A stretch of DNA of 64,000 bases from Rhizobium johnstonii 3841 (GCF_000009265.1 NC_008380.1:4547501-4611500); one strand, 5' to 3'; positions 20,224-30,800 are shown, numbered from the stretch's first letter. Numbers and translations: made by a program. Notes: generated by a model from the sequence alone, not told the origin.

Positions 20224-22941
20224 ATGGTCAGCTTTGGCGGTATAGCCCGCAAGTTATTTGGGTCTTCCAACGACCGCCGCGTGCGGTCCTACCAGCCGAA
20301 CGTCACTGCCATCAACTCTATCGAAGAGAAGACGAAGGCCCTGACGGACGAGCAGCTCGCGGCAAAGACCGTGGAGTTTCGCGCCCTGCTCGCCGAGGGC
20401 AAGACGCTCGACGACATTCTGATCCCGGCCTTTGCCGTCGTGCGCGAAGCCTCGCGCCGCGTTCTCGGCCTGCGACCTTTTGACGTACAGCTGGTCGGCG
20501 GCATGATCCTGCATTCGAATGCGATCGCCGAGATGAAGACCGGCGAAGGCAAGACCCTCGTCGCCACCTTGCCGGTCTATCTGAACGCGCTTTCCGGCAA
20601 GGGCGTGCACGTCGTCACCGTCAACGATTACCTCGCCCAGCGCGATGCCGCCACCATGGGCCGCGTTTACGGCTTCCTCGGCATGACCACCGGCGTCATC
20701 GTCCACGGCCTTTCCGACGAGGAACGCCACGCGGCCTATGCCTGCGACATCACCTACGCCACCAACAACGAACTCGGCTTCGATTATCTGCGCGATAACA
20801 TGAAGTATGAGAAGAACCAGATGGTCCAGCGCGGCCACAACTTCGCAATCGTCGACGAAGTGGACTCGATCCTCGTCGACGAGGCGCGCACGCCGCTGAT
20901 CATCTCCGGTCCGCTCGACGACCGCTCCGAACTCTATAATACGATCGACGCCTACATTCCGCTGCTGGTGCCGAGCGATTACGAGATCGACGAGAAGCAG
21001 CGCTCGGCCAACTTCTCCGAAGAGGGCACCGAGAAGCTGGAAAACCTGCTCCGCCAGGCCGGCCTCCTGAAGGGCAACGCGCTCTACGACATCGAGAACG
21101 TTGCGATCGTCCATCATGTCAACAACGCGCTGAAGGCCCACAAGCTCTTCCAGCGCGACAAGGACTATATCGTCCGCAACGACGAAGTCGTCATCATCGA
21201 CGAGTTCACCGGCCGCATGATGCCGGGCCGCCGCTATTCGGAAGGCCAGCACCAGGCGCTCGAAGCCAAGGAAAAGGTGCAGATCCAGCCGGAAAACCAG
21301 ACGCTGGCCTCCATCACCTTCCAGAACTACTTCCGCATGTACGACAAGCTCGCCGGCATGACCGGTACGGCGCAGACGGAAGCGGAAGAATTCGCCAATA
21401 TCTACAATCTCGATGTCATCGAGGTCCCGACCAACCTGCCGATCAAGCGCCTCGACGAGGACGACGAGGTTTACCGGACCTTCGACGAGAAGTTCAAGGC
21501 GATCATCGAGGAGATCCTCGACGCCCACAAGCGCGGTCAGCCGGTGCTGGTCGGCACCACCTCGATCGAGAAATCGGAACTGCTCGCGGAGCGCCTGCGC
21601 AAGCAGGGCTTCGACGACTTCAAGGTGCTGAACGCCCGCTACCACGAGCAGGAAGCCTATATCGTCGCCCAGGCCGGCGTGCCGGGTGCCATCACCATCG
21701 CCACCAACATGGCCGGCCGCGGCACCGACATCCAGCTCGGCGGCAACCTCGACATGCGCATCGAGCGCGAGCTCGGCGAAGTCGAAGCCGGTCCGGAGCG
21801 TGACGCCCGGATCCAGGCGATCATCGAGGAGATCAAGGAACTCAAGCAGAAGGCGCTCGACGCCGGCGGTCTCTACGTCATCGCCACCGAACGCCATGAA
21901 AGCCGCCGCATCGACAACCAGCTGCGCGGCCGCTCCGGCCGTCAGGGCGACCCTGGCCGCTCGAAGTTCTACCTGTCGCTTCAGGACGACCTGATGCGCA
22001 TCTTCGGCTCCGACCGCATGGACAGCATGCTGACCAAGCTCGGCCTCAAGGAGGGCGAGGCGATCGTCCATCCCTGGATCAACAAGGCCCTGGAGCGCGC
22101 CCAGAAGAAGGTCGAAGCCCGCAACTTCGACATCCGCAAGAACCTCCTGAAGTATGACGACGTTCTCAACGATCAGCGCAAGGTGGTCTTCGAGCAGCGC
22201 CTCGAACTGATGGAATCGACCAATATTTCCGAGACCGTTTCCGACATGCGTCGTGAGGTGATCGAGGACATGGTCGAAAAGCATATCCCAGAGCGCGCCT
22301 ATGCCGAACAATGGGATGCCGCCGGCCTGAAGACCGGCGCTTTGAACATCCTCAACCTCGACCTGCCGGTCGAGGACTGGGTGAAGGAGGAAGGCATCGG
22401 CGAGGACGACATCCGCGAGCGCCTGACGGAAGCCGCCAATGCGGCCTTCACGGAAAAGGCCGAGCGTTTCGGCGACGACATCATGCATTATGTCGAACGC
22501 TCGATCGTCATGCAGACGCTCGATCATCTCTGGCGCGAGCACATCGTCAACCTCGACCATCTGCGCTCCGTCATCGGCTTCCGCGGCTATGCCCAGCGCG
22601 ATCCGCTGCAGGAATACAAGTCGGAGGCCTTCGAGCTCTTCACCGCGCTACTCAACAATCTGCGCGAGGCCGTCACCGCCCAGCTGATGCGCGTCGAACT
22701 GGTGCAGCAGGCCCCTGCCGAGCCTGAACCGCCGCTGATGCAGGCCCATCACCTGGATCCGACCACCGGCGAGGACGATTTCGCCCCGGCGATCTACCAG
22801 GCGTCGGAAGTCATCGTTTCTCCTGAAAACCGCAACCCGGATGACCCGGCCACCTGGGGCAAGGTCGGCCGCAACGAGACCTGCCCTTGCGGCTCCGGCA
22901 AGAAATACAAGCACTGCCACGGCGCCTTCGAACAGGTCTGA
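20224..22941 (+). CDS. secA: Preprotein translocase ATPase SecA
   Basis: The 905-residue motor that pushes unfolded preproteins through SecYEG. Walker A is MKTGEGKT at 104-111; the DEVD helicase motif lies in [15 protein letters not shown]; the second nucleotide domain has [13 protein letters not shown] and [10 protein letters not shown]. The C-terminal zinc-binding tail [14 protein letters not shown] is intact, so it should bind SecB and lipid. GAGAAAGGG precedes the ATG. A hairpin terminator follows at 22963-22990. Confidence 0.98.
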
Positions 22942-22962
22942 GGCAAGCCCGCAAAGATCCGC

Positions 22963-22990
22963 GAAAATGCCGCCTCCGGGCGGCATTTTC
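22963..22990 (+). terminator. secA terminator
   Basis: A perfect 12-bp stem (GAAAATGCCGCC / GGCGGCATTTTC) with a 4-base loop, followed by TTTTC, 22 bases after the secA stop. Confidence 0.85.
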
Positions 22991-23113
22991 TTTTCTGCGG
23001 CAACGCCGGAAAGTCTGAATTTCAGCGTTGGACGGCAGACCCGATCCGGAACCGTTTCTTAACCCTGTTCTGTCAAGACTTCAGGGGCGATTTGCCTGAC
23101 CTCAGAGTTTTGC

Positions 23114-24538
23114 GTGTTCATCATGGCGGTCATAGAAACAGCGGAGAAGATGCTGCCCGCGGGCCTGCGCCCGATCGGCGGTCGCACGCTGCGTTTGCTT
23201 GCTGCCGTGCTCACCGAACGCGGTGAGAGGGCGGCCGCCCAGCGCATGGCGCTGACGGCCTTTTCGATCCGTGTCCTCAGCGCCGCGCTCGCCTTCGTCT
23301 CCCAGATCGTGCTCGCCCGGCTGATGGGCGAATATGAATACGGTATCTTCGTTTTCGTCTGGGTGCTGGTCGTCGTCTTCGGCGATCTCTCATGCCTCGG
23401 TTTCCACACCGCGATCGTCCGCTTCCTGCCGCAATACAGGGCGGCGGGCGCTTTCGAGGAAATCCGCGGCCTGACCGGCGCAGCGCGCATCTTTGCGCTG
23501 CTATCAGGCACGGCGGTGCTCGCAGCCGGCATGCTTGGGCTGCATTTCTTCGGCGATATGATCCAGGTCTATTATCTCGTCCCGATCTTCATCGGCCTGC
23601 TCGCCATGCCGATGATCGCGCTCGGCGATATTCTCGAAGGCACGTCACGGGCGAACCATTGGCCGGTGATGGCGCTGAGCCCCGTCTATATCGTCCGCCC
23701 GATCCTGATCATCCTCTTCATGCTGATCGCGATTGCCATCGGCGCCGAACACACGGCCGTCACGGCGATGCAGGCAGCACTCGTTGCGACCTTCGTCACC
23801 GCTCTCGGCCAGTATGCCGCAACGCTCTACCGCCTTCGCCGGCATTATGACGACGGCCCGCGCAAGGTCGATTTCCTCGCCTGGTTCAGCGTCGCCTTCC
23901 CGATTTTCCTGATCGAGGGCGTGAGCTTCCTGCTCACCAATTCCGACGTCGTCGTCGTCGGCATCTTCCTCGAGCCGCATGACGTCGCCATCTACTTCGC
24001 CGCCGCCAAGACAATGGCGCTGGTGCATTTCATCAATTTCTCGGTCAAGGCGGCCTCCGGCCCGCGCTTTTCCTCGATCATTGCCGAAGGCGACCACGCC
24101 CTGCTGGCAGCCGCTGCCATCGACGCCGCCCGCTGGACCTTCTGGCCGGCGCTCGGGGTCGGCCTTGTCGTGCTTGCGGCCGGTCATCTGCTGCTGTCGC
24201 TCTTCGGCGGCGCCTTCACATCAGGTTATCTGGTCATGGCGATCCTACTCGCCGGCATCCTCGCCAAATCGCTGGTCGGCCCGGCCGAAACGCTGCTGAT
24301 GATGGCTGGCAAGCAGAACCTCTGCGTCGCGCTCTATGCCGGCGCACTGACGGCCAATGTCGGCCTCAACCTCGCTTTGATCCCGCATTACGGCATCGAA
24401 GGCACAGCGATCGCCACGGCCTCCGCCATGGCAGTCGAGGCAATCCTCCTGCATGTCGCCGTGCGCCGCACGCTCGGCATCGTTCTTTTCGCCTTCGCCA
24501 GCCCCTCCGCCGCAACGCCAGAAATGAGAGTTCGATAG
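23114..24538 (+). CDS. Polysaccharide flippase-like membrane protein (Wzx/MOP type)
   Basis: A 474-residue protein with about 12-14 membrane helices across its length and no soluble domain, matching the oligosaccharide flippase / MATE-like (MOP) fold. The start could be 23114 or the ATG at 23123 (MAVIETAE); neither has a strong ribosome site. It carries an unusual ~45-residue cytoplasmic N-terminal segment before the first helix. The stop codon directly abuts the start of the acetyltransferase at 24539, so both are one unit, perhaps exporting and decorating a surface glycan; the substrate is unknown. Confidence 0.85.
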   Translation: MFIMAVIETAEKMLPAGLRPIGGRTLRLLAAVLTERGERAAAQRMALTAFSIRVLSAALAFVSQIVLARLMGEYEYGIFVFVWVLVVVFGDLSCLGFHTAIVRFLPQYRAAGAFEEIRGLTGAARIFALLSGTAVLAAGMLGLHFFGDMIQVYYLVPIFIGLLAMPMIALGDILEGTSRANHWPVMALSPVYIVRPILIILFMLIAIAIGAEHTAVTAMQAALVATFVTALGQYAATLYRLRRHYDDGPRKVDFLAWFSVAFPIFLIEGVSFLLTNSDVVVVGIFLEPHDVAIYFAAAKTMALVHFINFSVKAASGPRFSSIIAEGDHALLAAAAIDAARWTFWPALGVGLVVLAAGHLLLSLFGGAFTSGYLVMAILLAGILAKSLVGPAETLLMMAGKQNLCVALYAGALTANVGLNLALIPHYGIEGTAIATASAMAVEAILLHVAVRRTLGIVLFAFASPSAATPEMRVR

Positions 24539-25816
24539 ATGGTGCGTGTTCCCCCCGTTACCGAAAGCACCGACAGCGCCGCAAACCGCATGGTGCATGA
24601 TCTCGCGGCACTACATTTCGAAGCGCCGCAGGCCGAGGCTCGCGCCGAGATCGGCCGGCCGGGACGCGAGCTCTGCCTCTATCCGGGCAAGCTCGGCTAT
24701 GAGCTTCAGGATGAGCTCGATTTCCTTTCCAACCGGGCAATGGAACCGAACGTCTTTTTCTCCGGCCGTTTCCTCGCCCCCGCCATGCCGCGGCTCGAAG
24801 ACCGGCAGGTGAACTTCGCCCTGATCCGCGACCACAATGCCGGTCGCAGCCGCATGCGCTTCCTCTTGCCGTTTTCGGTCGACAAGCCGGGCTTTGCCGT
24901 CGGCCCGTCGATCATCCGCGGCTGGTCGAACAGTTTCGGTCCGCTTGGCACGCCGCTCGTTGATGGCGAGGATGCCGCCGAAACCCTAGACAACCTCTTC
25001 GAGGGGCTGACCGCGCGTGATCTCAATCTGCCCGGCATATTGGTTCTGCCGGATCTCAGGCTGAACGGCATCTTCGTGCGCATGGTCAAGGCCGTGGCGC
25101 TCAGCCGCAATCTTCCCGTCACCGTCACCAATCCCTATTTGCGCCCGATGCTGCAGAGCGAGGAAGAGGCGCCGGCCTATCTCGGCAAAACCATCTCCTC
25201 CTCGCATATGCGCGAGATGCGCCGCCAGTGGCGGCTGCTGGAGGAACAGGGAACAGCGGTCTATACCGTCGCCCGGCAACCGCGCGAAATCCATATCCGC
25301 TTCGAGGAGTTCCTGGCGATGGAAGCCGGCGGCTGGAAGGGCAAGCGGCGAAGCGCTCTCGTCACCGATCGTTATCACACGGCCTTCGCCCGCGAGGCGG
25401 TGTCGAACCTTGCCGCCGTCGATGCCGTGCGTATTCATACGATCGATCTCAACGGCAAGGCGATCGCCGCCATCGTCGTGCTGATGATGGGCGGCGAGGC
25501 CTATACCTGGAAAACCGCCTACGACGAAAACTATGCCCGCTATTCGCCGGGCAAGCTGCTGATGAGCGAACTCACCGAATGGCATCTCGACGACGCCAAT
25601 ATCGTCCGCTCCGATTCCTGCGCCGTCTCGGATCATCCGATCATGAGCCGCTTCTGGCAGGAGCGCGAGGAGATGGGAACGCTGGTGATCGGCCTGACGC
25701 AGAACAGCGACCGCGACATGCGCCAGGTCACCGCCCAGCTCCACATGTACCGCAGCACCCGCAATATGGCGAAGATGCTGCGCGAAAAAATCATGTCGCT
25801 TGCCGGCCGGGGCTAA
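24539..25816 (+). CDS. FemAB/CelD-like GNAT acyltransferase
   Basis: A 425-residue protein with a BioF2-like/CelD-type GNAT domain in the second half (about 215-370): FEEFLAMEAGGWKGKRRSA followed by VRIHTIDLNGKAIAAIVV and YTWKTAYDENYARYSPG. This domain is seen in proteins acting on exopolysaccharide or cellulose. Its ATG starts at the base after the flippase stop, indicating tight coupling. Acceptor unknown. Confidence 0.82.
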   Translation: MVRVPPVTESTDSAANRMVHDLAALHFEAPQAEARAEIGRPGRELCLYPGKLGYELQDELDFLSNRAMEPNVFFSGRFLAPAMPRLEDRQVNFALIRDHNAGRSRMRFLLPFSVDKPGFAVGPSIIRGWSNSFGPLGTPLVDGEDAAETLDNLFEGLTARDLNLPGILVLPDLRLNGIFVRMVKAVALSRNLPVTVTNPYLRPMLQSEEEAPAYLGKTISSSHMREMRRQWRLLEEQGTAVYTVARQPREIHIRFEEFLAMEAGGWKGKRRSALVTDRYHTAFAREAVSNLAAVDAVRIHTIDLNGKAIAAIVVLMMGGEAYTWKTAYDENYARYSPGKLLMSELTEWHLDDANIVRSDSCAVSDHPIMSRFWQEREEMGTLVIGLTQNSDRDMRQVTAQLHMYRSTRNMAKMLREKIMSLAGRG

Positions 25817-25859
25817 GCAACTCCAGCAAAATGCGCGGGGTTTTGCCTCCGGAAGTGAT

Positions 25860-27518
25860 CTATCCCTCGCTGGCAGCCCTTTCGCGCAGCAGCCGGCGGA
25901 TCACCTTGCCGGTGGTGGTCAGCGGCAATGCATCGATGAATTCCACTTCGCGCGGATATTCGTGCATTGAAAGCCGCGTCTTCACCCATTCCCTGATGTC
26001 GGCAGCCAGCGCCTCGCTCGGATGATGGCCTGGTGAAAGCACGATATAGGCCTTGACGATCTCGGTGCGCACGGCATCGGGTTTGCCGACGGCGGCGGCA
26101 AGCTGCACGGCGGGATGGCCGATCAGGCAGTCCTCGATCTCGGCGGGGCCGATGCGATATCCCGACGAGGTGATGACGTCGTCATCGCGTCCGTCGAAGG
26201 TAATATAGCCCTCGGCGTCCTGCCGGCCGATATCGCCGGTGAGCAGCCAGCCTTTGACGAATTTTCGTTCCGTCGCGGCCATGTCGTCCCAGTAGCCGAG
26301 GAACATGACAGGATCGGGACTGGCGATGGCGATCTGGCCCGGTTCGCCGACGGGCAACTCGTCGCCCGTCTCGCTGACGATCGCGACGCGATGCCCGGGC
26401 ACCGCCCGCCCGATGGCGCCCGCTTTGGTGACGCCATAGGCAGCACTCGACGCAAGCACGAAATTGCACTCCGTCTGGCCGTAGAATTCGTTGACGGTGA
26501 TGCCGAGCGTATGCCGCGCCCATTCATAGGTCTCGCGCCCAAGCGCCTCCCCGGCCGAGCCGATGGTGCGCAGCGCCAGATCATATTTCGAGCGCGGATC
26601 GGACACAGATCTCATTAGCCTTAGCGCCGTTGGCGGAATGAAGGCATTGCGCACCTTCATTTCGGCCATGATGCGATAGGCCATGCCGGCATCGAATTTC
26701 TGCGCCGGCGACGAAACGACGGGAACACCGAGCAGAAGGCTCGGCAGCAACGCGTTGAGCAACCCGCCGGCCCAGGCCCAGTCGGACGGCGTCCAAACCT
26801 TGTCGCCCGGCCGCGGAAAACCCTCATGGGCGAACTGCATGCCCGGAATATGGCCGGGCAGGACGCGGTGGCCATGCAACGCGCCTTTGGGTGGCCCCGT
26901 CGTTCCCGACGTGAAGATCATCAGCGCCGGATCATCCGGACCGGTTTTGGCGATGTCGAAGACAGAGGGATGGCCATCCACCAGTTCGGCGAAAGCAGTC
27001 GCATCGGCACTCGCCCCATCAATGCTGACGATATGCTTCAACGCCGGCAGGCGTCCGCGGATCTGCCGGATGCGTTCGAGACCGAAGCCATTGGTGACGA
27101 CGGCCGCGGCACCTGCCGCCTTCAGCCGGTATTCCAGCGCCTCGACGCCGAAGAGCAGCGCCAGTGGCAGCGCGATCGCGCCGGCCTTGTAGATCGCCAC
27201 ATGTGCGATCACCGTTTCGAAGGATTGTGGCAATAGCAGCGCGACGCGATCGCCGCGTTTGACATCAAGTGAAACGAGCGCATTTGCGAATGCCGAGGAA
27301 CGGTCGGCGAGCGCGCGATAGGTCATCACGCGGTGATCGCCGTCCGGGCTGAAATGCTCAAGGCAGACGCGCTCGGGATCCCTCGCGGCCCAGTCGTCAC
27401 TGACGGCGCGGCCGATATTGAAATCCTCCGGAATCCGCCAGGAGAAATCGCGATAGAGATCGTCATGGCGATCGTGGGACGGCAGTTGCATGGTCGGATT
27501 CCGGTAAAAATGCTGCAT
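25860..27518 (-). CDS. AMP-forming acyl-CoA synthetase
   Basis: A 552-residue (or 543 if MQLPSHDRHD at 27491 is the start) ANL-superfamily ligase. Visible: the P-loop-like IFTSGTTGPPKGA (around 195), the NEFYGQTECNF core, the TGDIGRQDAEGYI segment, and the C-terminal catalytic lysine in TTGKVIRR. It activates a carboxylate as acyl-AMP and makes the CoA ester; resemblance is to acetyl- and medium-chain acyl-CoA synthetases and the exact chain length is not readable. It stands alone between convergent and divergent neighbours. Confidence 0.88.
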   Translation of the reverse strand: MQHFYRNPTMQLPSHDRHDDLYRDFSWRIPEDFNIGRAVSDDWAARDPERVCLEHFSPDGDHRVMTYRALADRSSAFANALVSLDVKRGDRVALLLPQSFETVIAHVAIYKAGAIALPLALLFGVEALEYRLKAAGAAAVVTNGFGLERIRQIRGRLPALKHIVSIDGASADATAFAELVDGHPSVFDIAKTGPDDPALMIFTSGTTGPPKGALHGHRVLPGHIPGMQFAHEGFPRPGDKVWTPSDWAWAGGLLNALLPSLLLGVPVVSSPAQKFDAGMAYRIMAEMKVRNAFIPPTALRLMRSVSDPRSKYDLALRTIGSAGEALGRETYEWARHTLGITVNEFYGQTECNFVLASSAAYGVTKAGAIGRAVPGHRVAIVSETGDELPVGEPGQIAIASPDPVMFLGYWDDMAATERKFVKGWLLTGDIGRQDAEGYITFDGRDDDVITSSGYRIGPAEIEDCLIGHPAVQLAAAVGKPDAVRTEIVKAYIVLSPGHHPSEALAADIREWVKTRLSMHEYPREVEFIDALPLTTTGKVIRRLLRERAASEG

Positions 27519-27715
27519 CAGCTAACATCTTGCGGCGCGGATGTGCAAGCTGCAGCCGGAATCGACAGCGATGATCGCGGCTTCAGAAGTCTCGATCACG
27601 GATCATTGTGCGCATGCAGCATAGATTCTTCATTTGCCGCCCTGCGACTTTGGCCATCTCGCGCTAAATCATGGAAAGCCGCCTGGGGTCATCCAATTCA
27701 TCACGGAGTCGTTTC

Positions 27716-28696
27716 ATGGAATACGAAAAATTTGGCAAGACCGGTCTCGAAGTGTCGAAGATCTGCTTGGGCTGCATGACCTTCGGCGATCCCGGCCGCG
27801 GCAATCACGCCTGGAGCCTGCGGGAAGAAGAAAGCCGGACGATGATCAAGCAGGCGATCGACCTCGGCATCAATTTCCTCGACACCGCCAACACCTATTC
27901 CAATGGTTCATCAGAGGAGATCGTCGGCCGGGCCATAAAAGATTTCGCCAAGCGCGAGGACATCGTGCTGGCGACCAAGGTGTTCAACCGCATGCGGCCG
28001 GGCCCGAACGGCGCCGGCCTGTCGCGCAAGGCGATCTTCGACGAGATCGACAACAGTCTGCGTCGCCTCGGCACCGATTACGTGGATCTCTACCAGATCC
28101 ACCGCTTCGACTACACGACGCCGATCGAGGAAACGCTGGAAGCGCTGCACGACGTCGTCAAATCGGGCAAGGCGCGTTATATCGGCGCATCCTCCATGTA
28201 TGCCTGGCAATTCGCCAAGGCGCTTTACGTCTCCAGGCTGAACGGCTGGACCGAATTCGTCAGCATGCAGGACCACCTGAACCTGCTCTACCGTGAGGAA
28301 GAGCGCGAAATGCTGCCGCTCTGCGAGGATCAGAAGATCGCCGTCATCCCCTGGAGCCCGCTTGCCCGTGGCCGCCTGACCCGCGACTGGGACGAGACGA
28401 CGGCACGCAGCGAAACCGACGAATTCGGCAAGACGCTCTACACCCAGTCCATCGATGCCGACCGCAAGATCGTCGGGGCCGTGGCCGAAATCGCCAAGGC
28501 CCGCAACATCTCCCGCGCCCAGGTCGCAACCGCCTGGATCCTGCAGAAGAGTGCGGTGACCGCCCCGATTATCGGCGCGTCCAAGCCGAACCACCTCACG
28601 GACGCCGTTGCCTCGCTCTCGGTCAAGCTTACCGCCGAGGAAATCGCGGCACTGGAGGCACCCTACATCCCGCACGCCATCGCCGGCTTCAAGTAG
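27716..28696 (+). CDS. Aldo/keto reductase
   Basis: A 326-residue NADPH-dependent oxidoreductase of the AKR fold. The start MEYEKFGKTG at 27716 has CGGAG upstream. The Asp-Tyr-Lys-His tetrad is visible in FLDTANTYSNG, ATKVFN and YQIHRFD. It is close to the YajO/AKR14-like group by pattern. Substrate unknown. A short inverted repeat lies after its stop. Confidence 0.9.
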   Translation: MEYEKFGKTGLEVSKICLGCMTFGDPGRGNHAWSLREEESRTMIKQAIDLGINFLDTANTYSNGSSEEIVGRAIKDFAKREDIVLATKVFNRMRPGPNGAGLSRKAIFDEIDNSLRRLGTDYVDLYQIHRFDYTTPIEETLEALHDVVKSGKARYIGASSMYAWQFAKALYVSRLNGWTEFVSMQDHLNLLYREEEREMLPLCEDQKIAVIPWSPLARGRLTRDWDETTARSETDEFGKTLYTQSIDADRKIVGAVAEIAKARNISRAQVATAWILQKSAVTAPIIGASKPNHLTDAVASLSVKLTAEEIAALEAPYIPHAIAGFK

Positions 28697-28734
28697 CCGC
28701 TGGCTTCTCGGTCCTCAGGCACATGCAAGATAGA

Positions 28735-28756
28735 TCCCTCTCCACCTGGAGAGGGA
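28735..28756. terminator. Inverted repeat between aldo/keto reductase and tetR
   Basis: A perfect 10-bp stem (TCCCTCTCCA / TGGAGAGGGA) with a 2-base gap, between convergent genes. No T-run follows on either strand, so a terminator role is tentative. Confidence 0.45.
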
Positions 28757-28786
28757 GATCGAAACCATGGCCTTTCGCGACTGAGA

Positions 28787-29365
28787 TTATGTCTGGCTTT
28801 CAGGATCGAGCTGCCGGCGCATCGTCACCAGAAACTGCTCGGCAAGCGCCCTGTCCTCGACCGCGCGGGCAAGAATGACGGCACCCATCATCGATGAGAG
28901 TGTCGTCGTCGCATTGGCGCGGCGCTCCTCTTCGGTTTCGCCGGGAACGATATCGGCGAGCGTATCGACCAGCACGGACAGCCCGTCGCTGAAGACCGCG
29001 CGGACTGCGCCGCGGCTGCGGCTGACTTCCTGGATCAGCGTTGCGAAGACACAGCTGCCGCCCGGATCGTCAACCGTGCGCCAGTGGATATAGTGATCGA
29101 GAAGCGCTGCCAGCGGCCGGTCCGGCGATTCGGCGATATGTTCTTTCCAGCGCGTTTCGACCTTGTCGATCAGCTTGCGGCTGACCTCAAGCGCCAGGTC
29201 GTCCTTCGAACCGAAATGACCGTAGAAGCCGCCATGCGTCAGCCCGGCCGCCTTCATGATGTCGGCGACGCCGACCCCGTCGAAGCCGTTTTCGCGGAAA
29301 AGCACGCCGGCAACGCTCAGGATCTTTTCGCGGTTTTCGGCAAATTTTTCGCGGCTGACCCGCAT
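28787..29365 (-). CDS. TetR/AcrR family repressor
   Basis: A 192-residue regulator. The N-terminal helix-turn-helix is VADIMKAAGLTHGGFYGHFGSKDDL (split here: VADIMKAAGLTHGG then FYGHFGSKDD, about 32-56); the rest is a helical ligand-binding domain. The start MRVSREKFAENR at 29365 is preferred over one 10 residues earlier. It is divergent from the MFS gene, and two palindromic sites lie between them, so it likely represses that transporter and itself. Confidence 0.9.
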   Translation of the reverse strand: MRVSREKFAENREKILSVAGVLFRENGFDGVGVADIMKAAGLTHGGFYGHFGSKDDLALEVSRKLIDKVETRWKEHIAESPDRPLAALLDHYIHWRTVDDPGGSCVFATLIQEVSRSRGAVRAVFSDGLSVLVDTLADIVPGETEEERRANATTTLSSMMGAVILARAVEDRALAEQFLVTMRRQLDPESQT

Positions 29366-29400
29366 TTGTCGTCTCCAGAAATAGTCGCTTGACAAAATAT

Positions 29401-29443
29401 ATGACGTCCATCATCAATACGCAAGAAATATGATGGCCATCAT
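29401..29443. promoter_or_regulatory. Paired palindromic operator between tetR and MFS gene
   Basis: Site 1 at 29401-29414 is ATGACGTCCATCAT; site 2 at 29430-29443 is ATGATGGCCATCAT, a perfect 14-bp palindrome. The starts are 29 bases apart. A TTGACA at 29389-29394 lies just before site 1, so binding would cover the MFS promoter. Placement and symmetry are what a TetR dimer operator would show. Confidence 0.7.
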
Positions 29444-29494
29444 GTAAATCGGTCCAGTATCTTCCAGAACCTGAATTTAAACGGAATCTTGCCC

Positions 29495-30790
29495 ATGGTT
29501 TCCACAGCCCTCGCCTCCACCCTTGCCCGGCGCAACATCCATTATGGCTGGGTCGTCGTTGCCGCGACCTTCCTCACCATGCTGGTCACTGCCGGCGCCA
29601 TGGGCGCACCTGGCGTGCTCATCAAGCCGCTGCAGGACGAGTTCGGCTGGGAGACCTCGCAGATTTCCTCGGCCCTTGCGATCCGCCTGATCCTGTTCGG
29701 CTTCATGGGTCCGTTCGCCGCCGCCTTCATGAATTATTTCGGCGTGCGCAAGGTCATCGTCTTCGCCTTAGCGCTGATTGGCGCGGGCTTCGTCGGTTCG
29801 CTGTTCATGATGACGCTGTGGCAGTTGCTGCTGCTCTGGGGCATCGTCGTCGGCTTCGGCACTGGTCTGACGGCGATGGTGCTCGCCGCGACCGTCTCTT
29901 CCCGCTGGTTTACCAAGCACCGCGGCCTCGTCGTCGGCATGCTCTCGGCAAGCTCGGCGACAGGCCAGCTCGTCTTCCTGCCGCTGATGGCGGAGCTGAC
30001 GGAACGCTACGGCTGGCGCTCGACGGTGTTTTTCGTCTGCGCCATGATCATGGTCGCAGCCCTTGCCGTGCTGGCTTTCATGCGCGACCGCCCGGCCGAC
30101 CTCAACCTGCCCTCCTTCGGCGAAACGCAGGTAACGCCGCCGCCGGCAAGCACCTCGCTTGGCGTCGCGCTGATGACGCCGATCACCGTCCTCAGGGAAA
30201 TCTCGAAGACCTCGACCTTCTGGATCCTCTTTGCCACCTTCTTCATCTGCGGCCTCAGCACCAACGGCCTGATCCAGACCCATTTCGTCACCCTTTGCGG
30301 CGATTTCGGCATCGTGCCGGTGGCCGCGGCAAGCGTGCTGGCTGTCATGGGCATCTTCGATTTCTTCGGCACCATCGGTTCCGGCTGGCTGTCCGATCGC
30401 TTCGATAATCGCTGGCTGCTGTTCTGGTATTACGGCCTGCGCGGCCTCTCGCTGCTCTACCTGCCGTTCAGCGATTTCAGCTTTTACGGCCTCTCCATCT
30501 TTGCCGTCTTCTACGGCCTCGACTGGATTGCCACCGTGCCGCCGACCGTCAAGATCGCCGCCGATCGCTTCGGCCCTGAAAAGGTCGGCCTCGTCTTCGG
30601 CTGGGTCTTTGCCGGCCATCAGCTGGGAGCCGCGACCGCCGCCTATGGCGCCGGCCTCTCGCGCACGGAGCTTTCGAGCTACCTGCCCGCCTTCTTCGTC
30701 GCCGGCGCCTTTTGCCTGCTGGCCTCGATCCTGGCGATCACGCTGAAGAAGTCCGGCCTGAGCAGCCCGGCACCGGCCACCGCCCATTGA
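29495..30790 (+). CDS. MFS transporter (monocarboxylate/oxalate-formate-like)
   Basis: A 431-residue protein with 12 predicted membrane helices. The opening RRNIHYGWVVVAATFLTM is typical of the monocarboxylate / OxlT-like branch of the major facilitator family. The ATG at 29495 is preferred over the TTG two codons before. It is divergent from the tetR gene and ends with a hairpin at 30801-30826. Likely an exporter or organic anion carrier under TetR control; substrate unknown. Confidence 0.88.
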   Translation: MVSTALASTLARRNIHYGWVVVAATFLTMLVTAGAMGAPGVLIKPLQDEFGWETSQISSALAIRLILFGFMGPFAAAFMNYFGVRKVIVFALALIGAGFVGSLFMMTLWQLLLLWGIVVGFGTGLTAMVLAATVSSRWFTKHRGLVVGMLSASSATGQLVFLPLMAELTERYGWRSTVFFVCAMIMVAALAVLAFMRDRPADLNLPSFGETQVTPPPASTSLGVALMTPITVLREISKTSTFWILFATFFICGLSTNGLIQTHFVTLCGDFGIVPVAAASVLAVMGIFDFFGTIGSGWLSDRFDNRWLLFWYYGLRGLSLLYLPFSDFSFYGLSIFAVFYGLDWIATVPPTVKIAADRFGPEKVGLVFGWVFAGHQLGAATAAYGAGLSRTELSSYLPAFFVAGAFCLLASILAITLKKSGLSSPAPATAH

Positions 30791-30800
30791 TATCAGACAG

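Noticed and set aside
20254..22560. 768-codon open frame opposite secA
   Set aside because: Val/Asp/Leu-rich antisense shadow with no motif; secA is certain.
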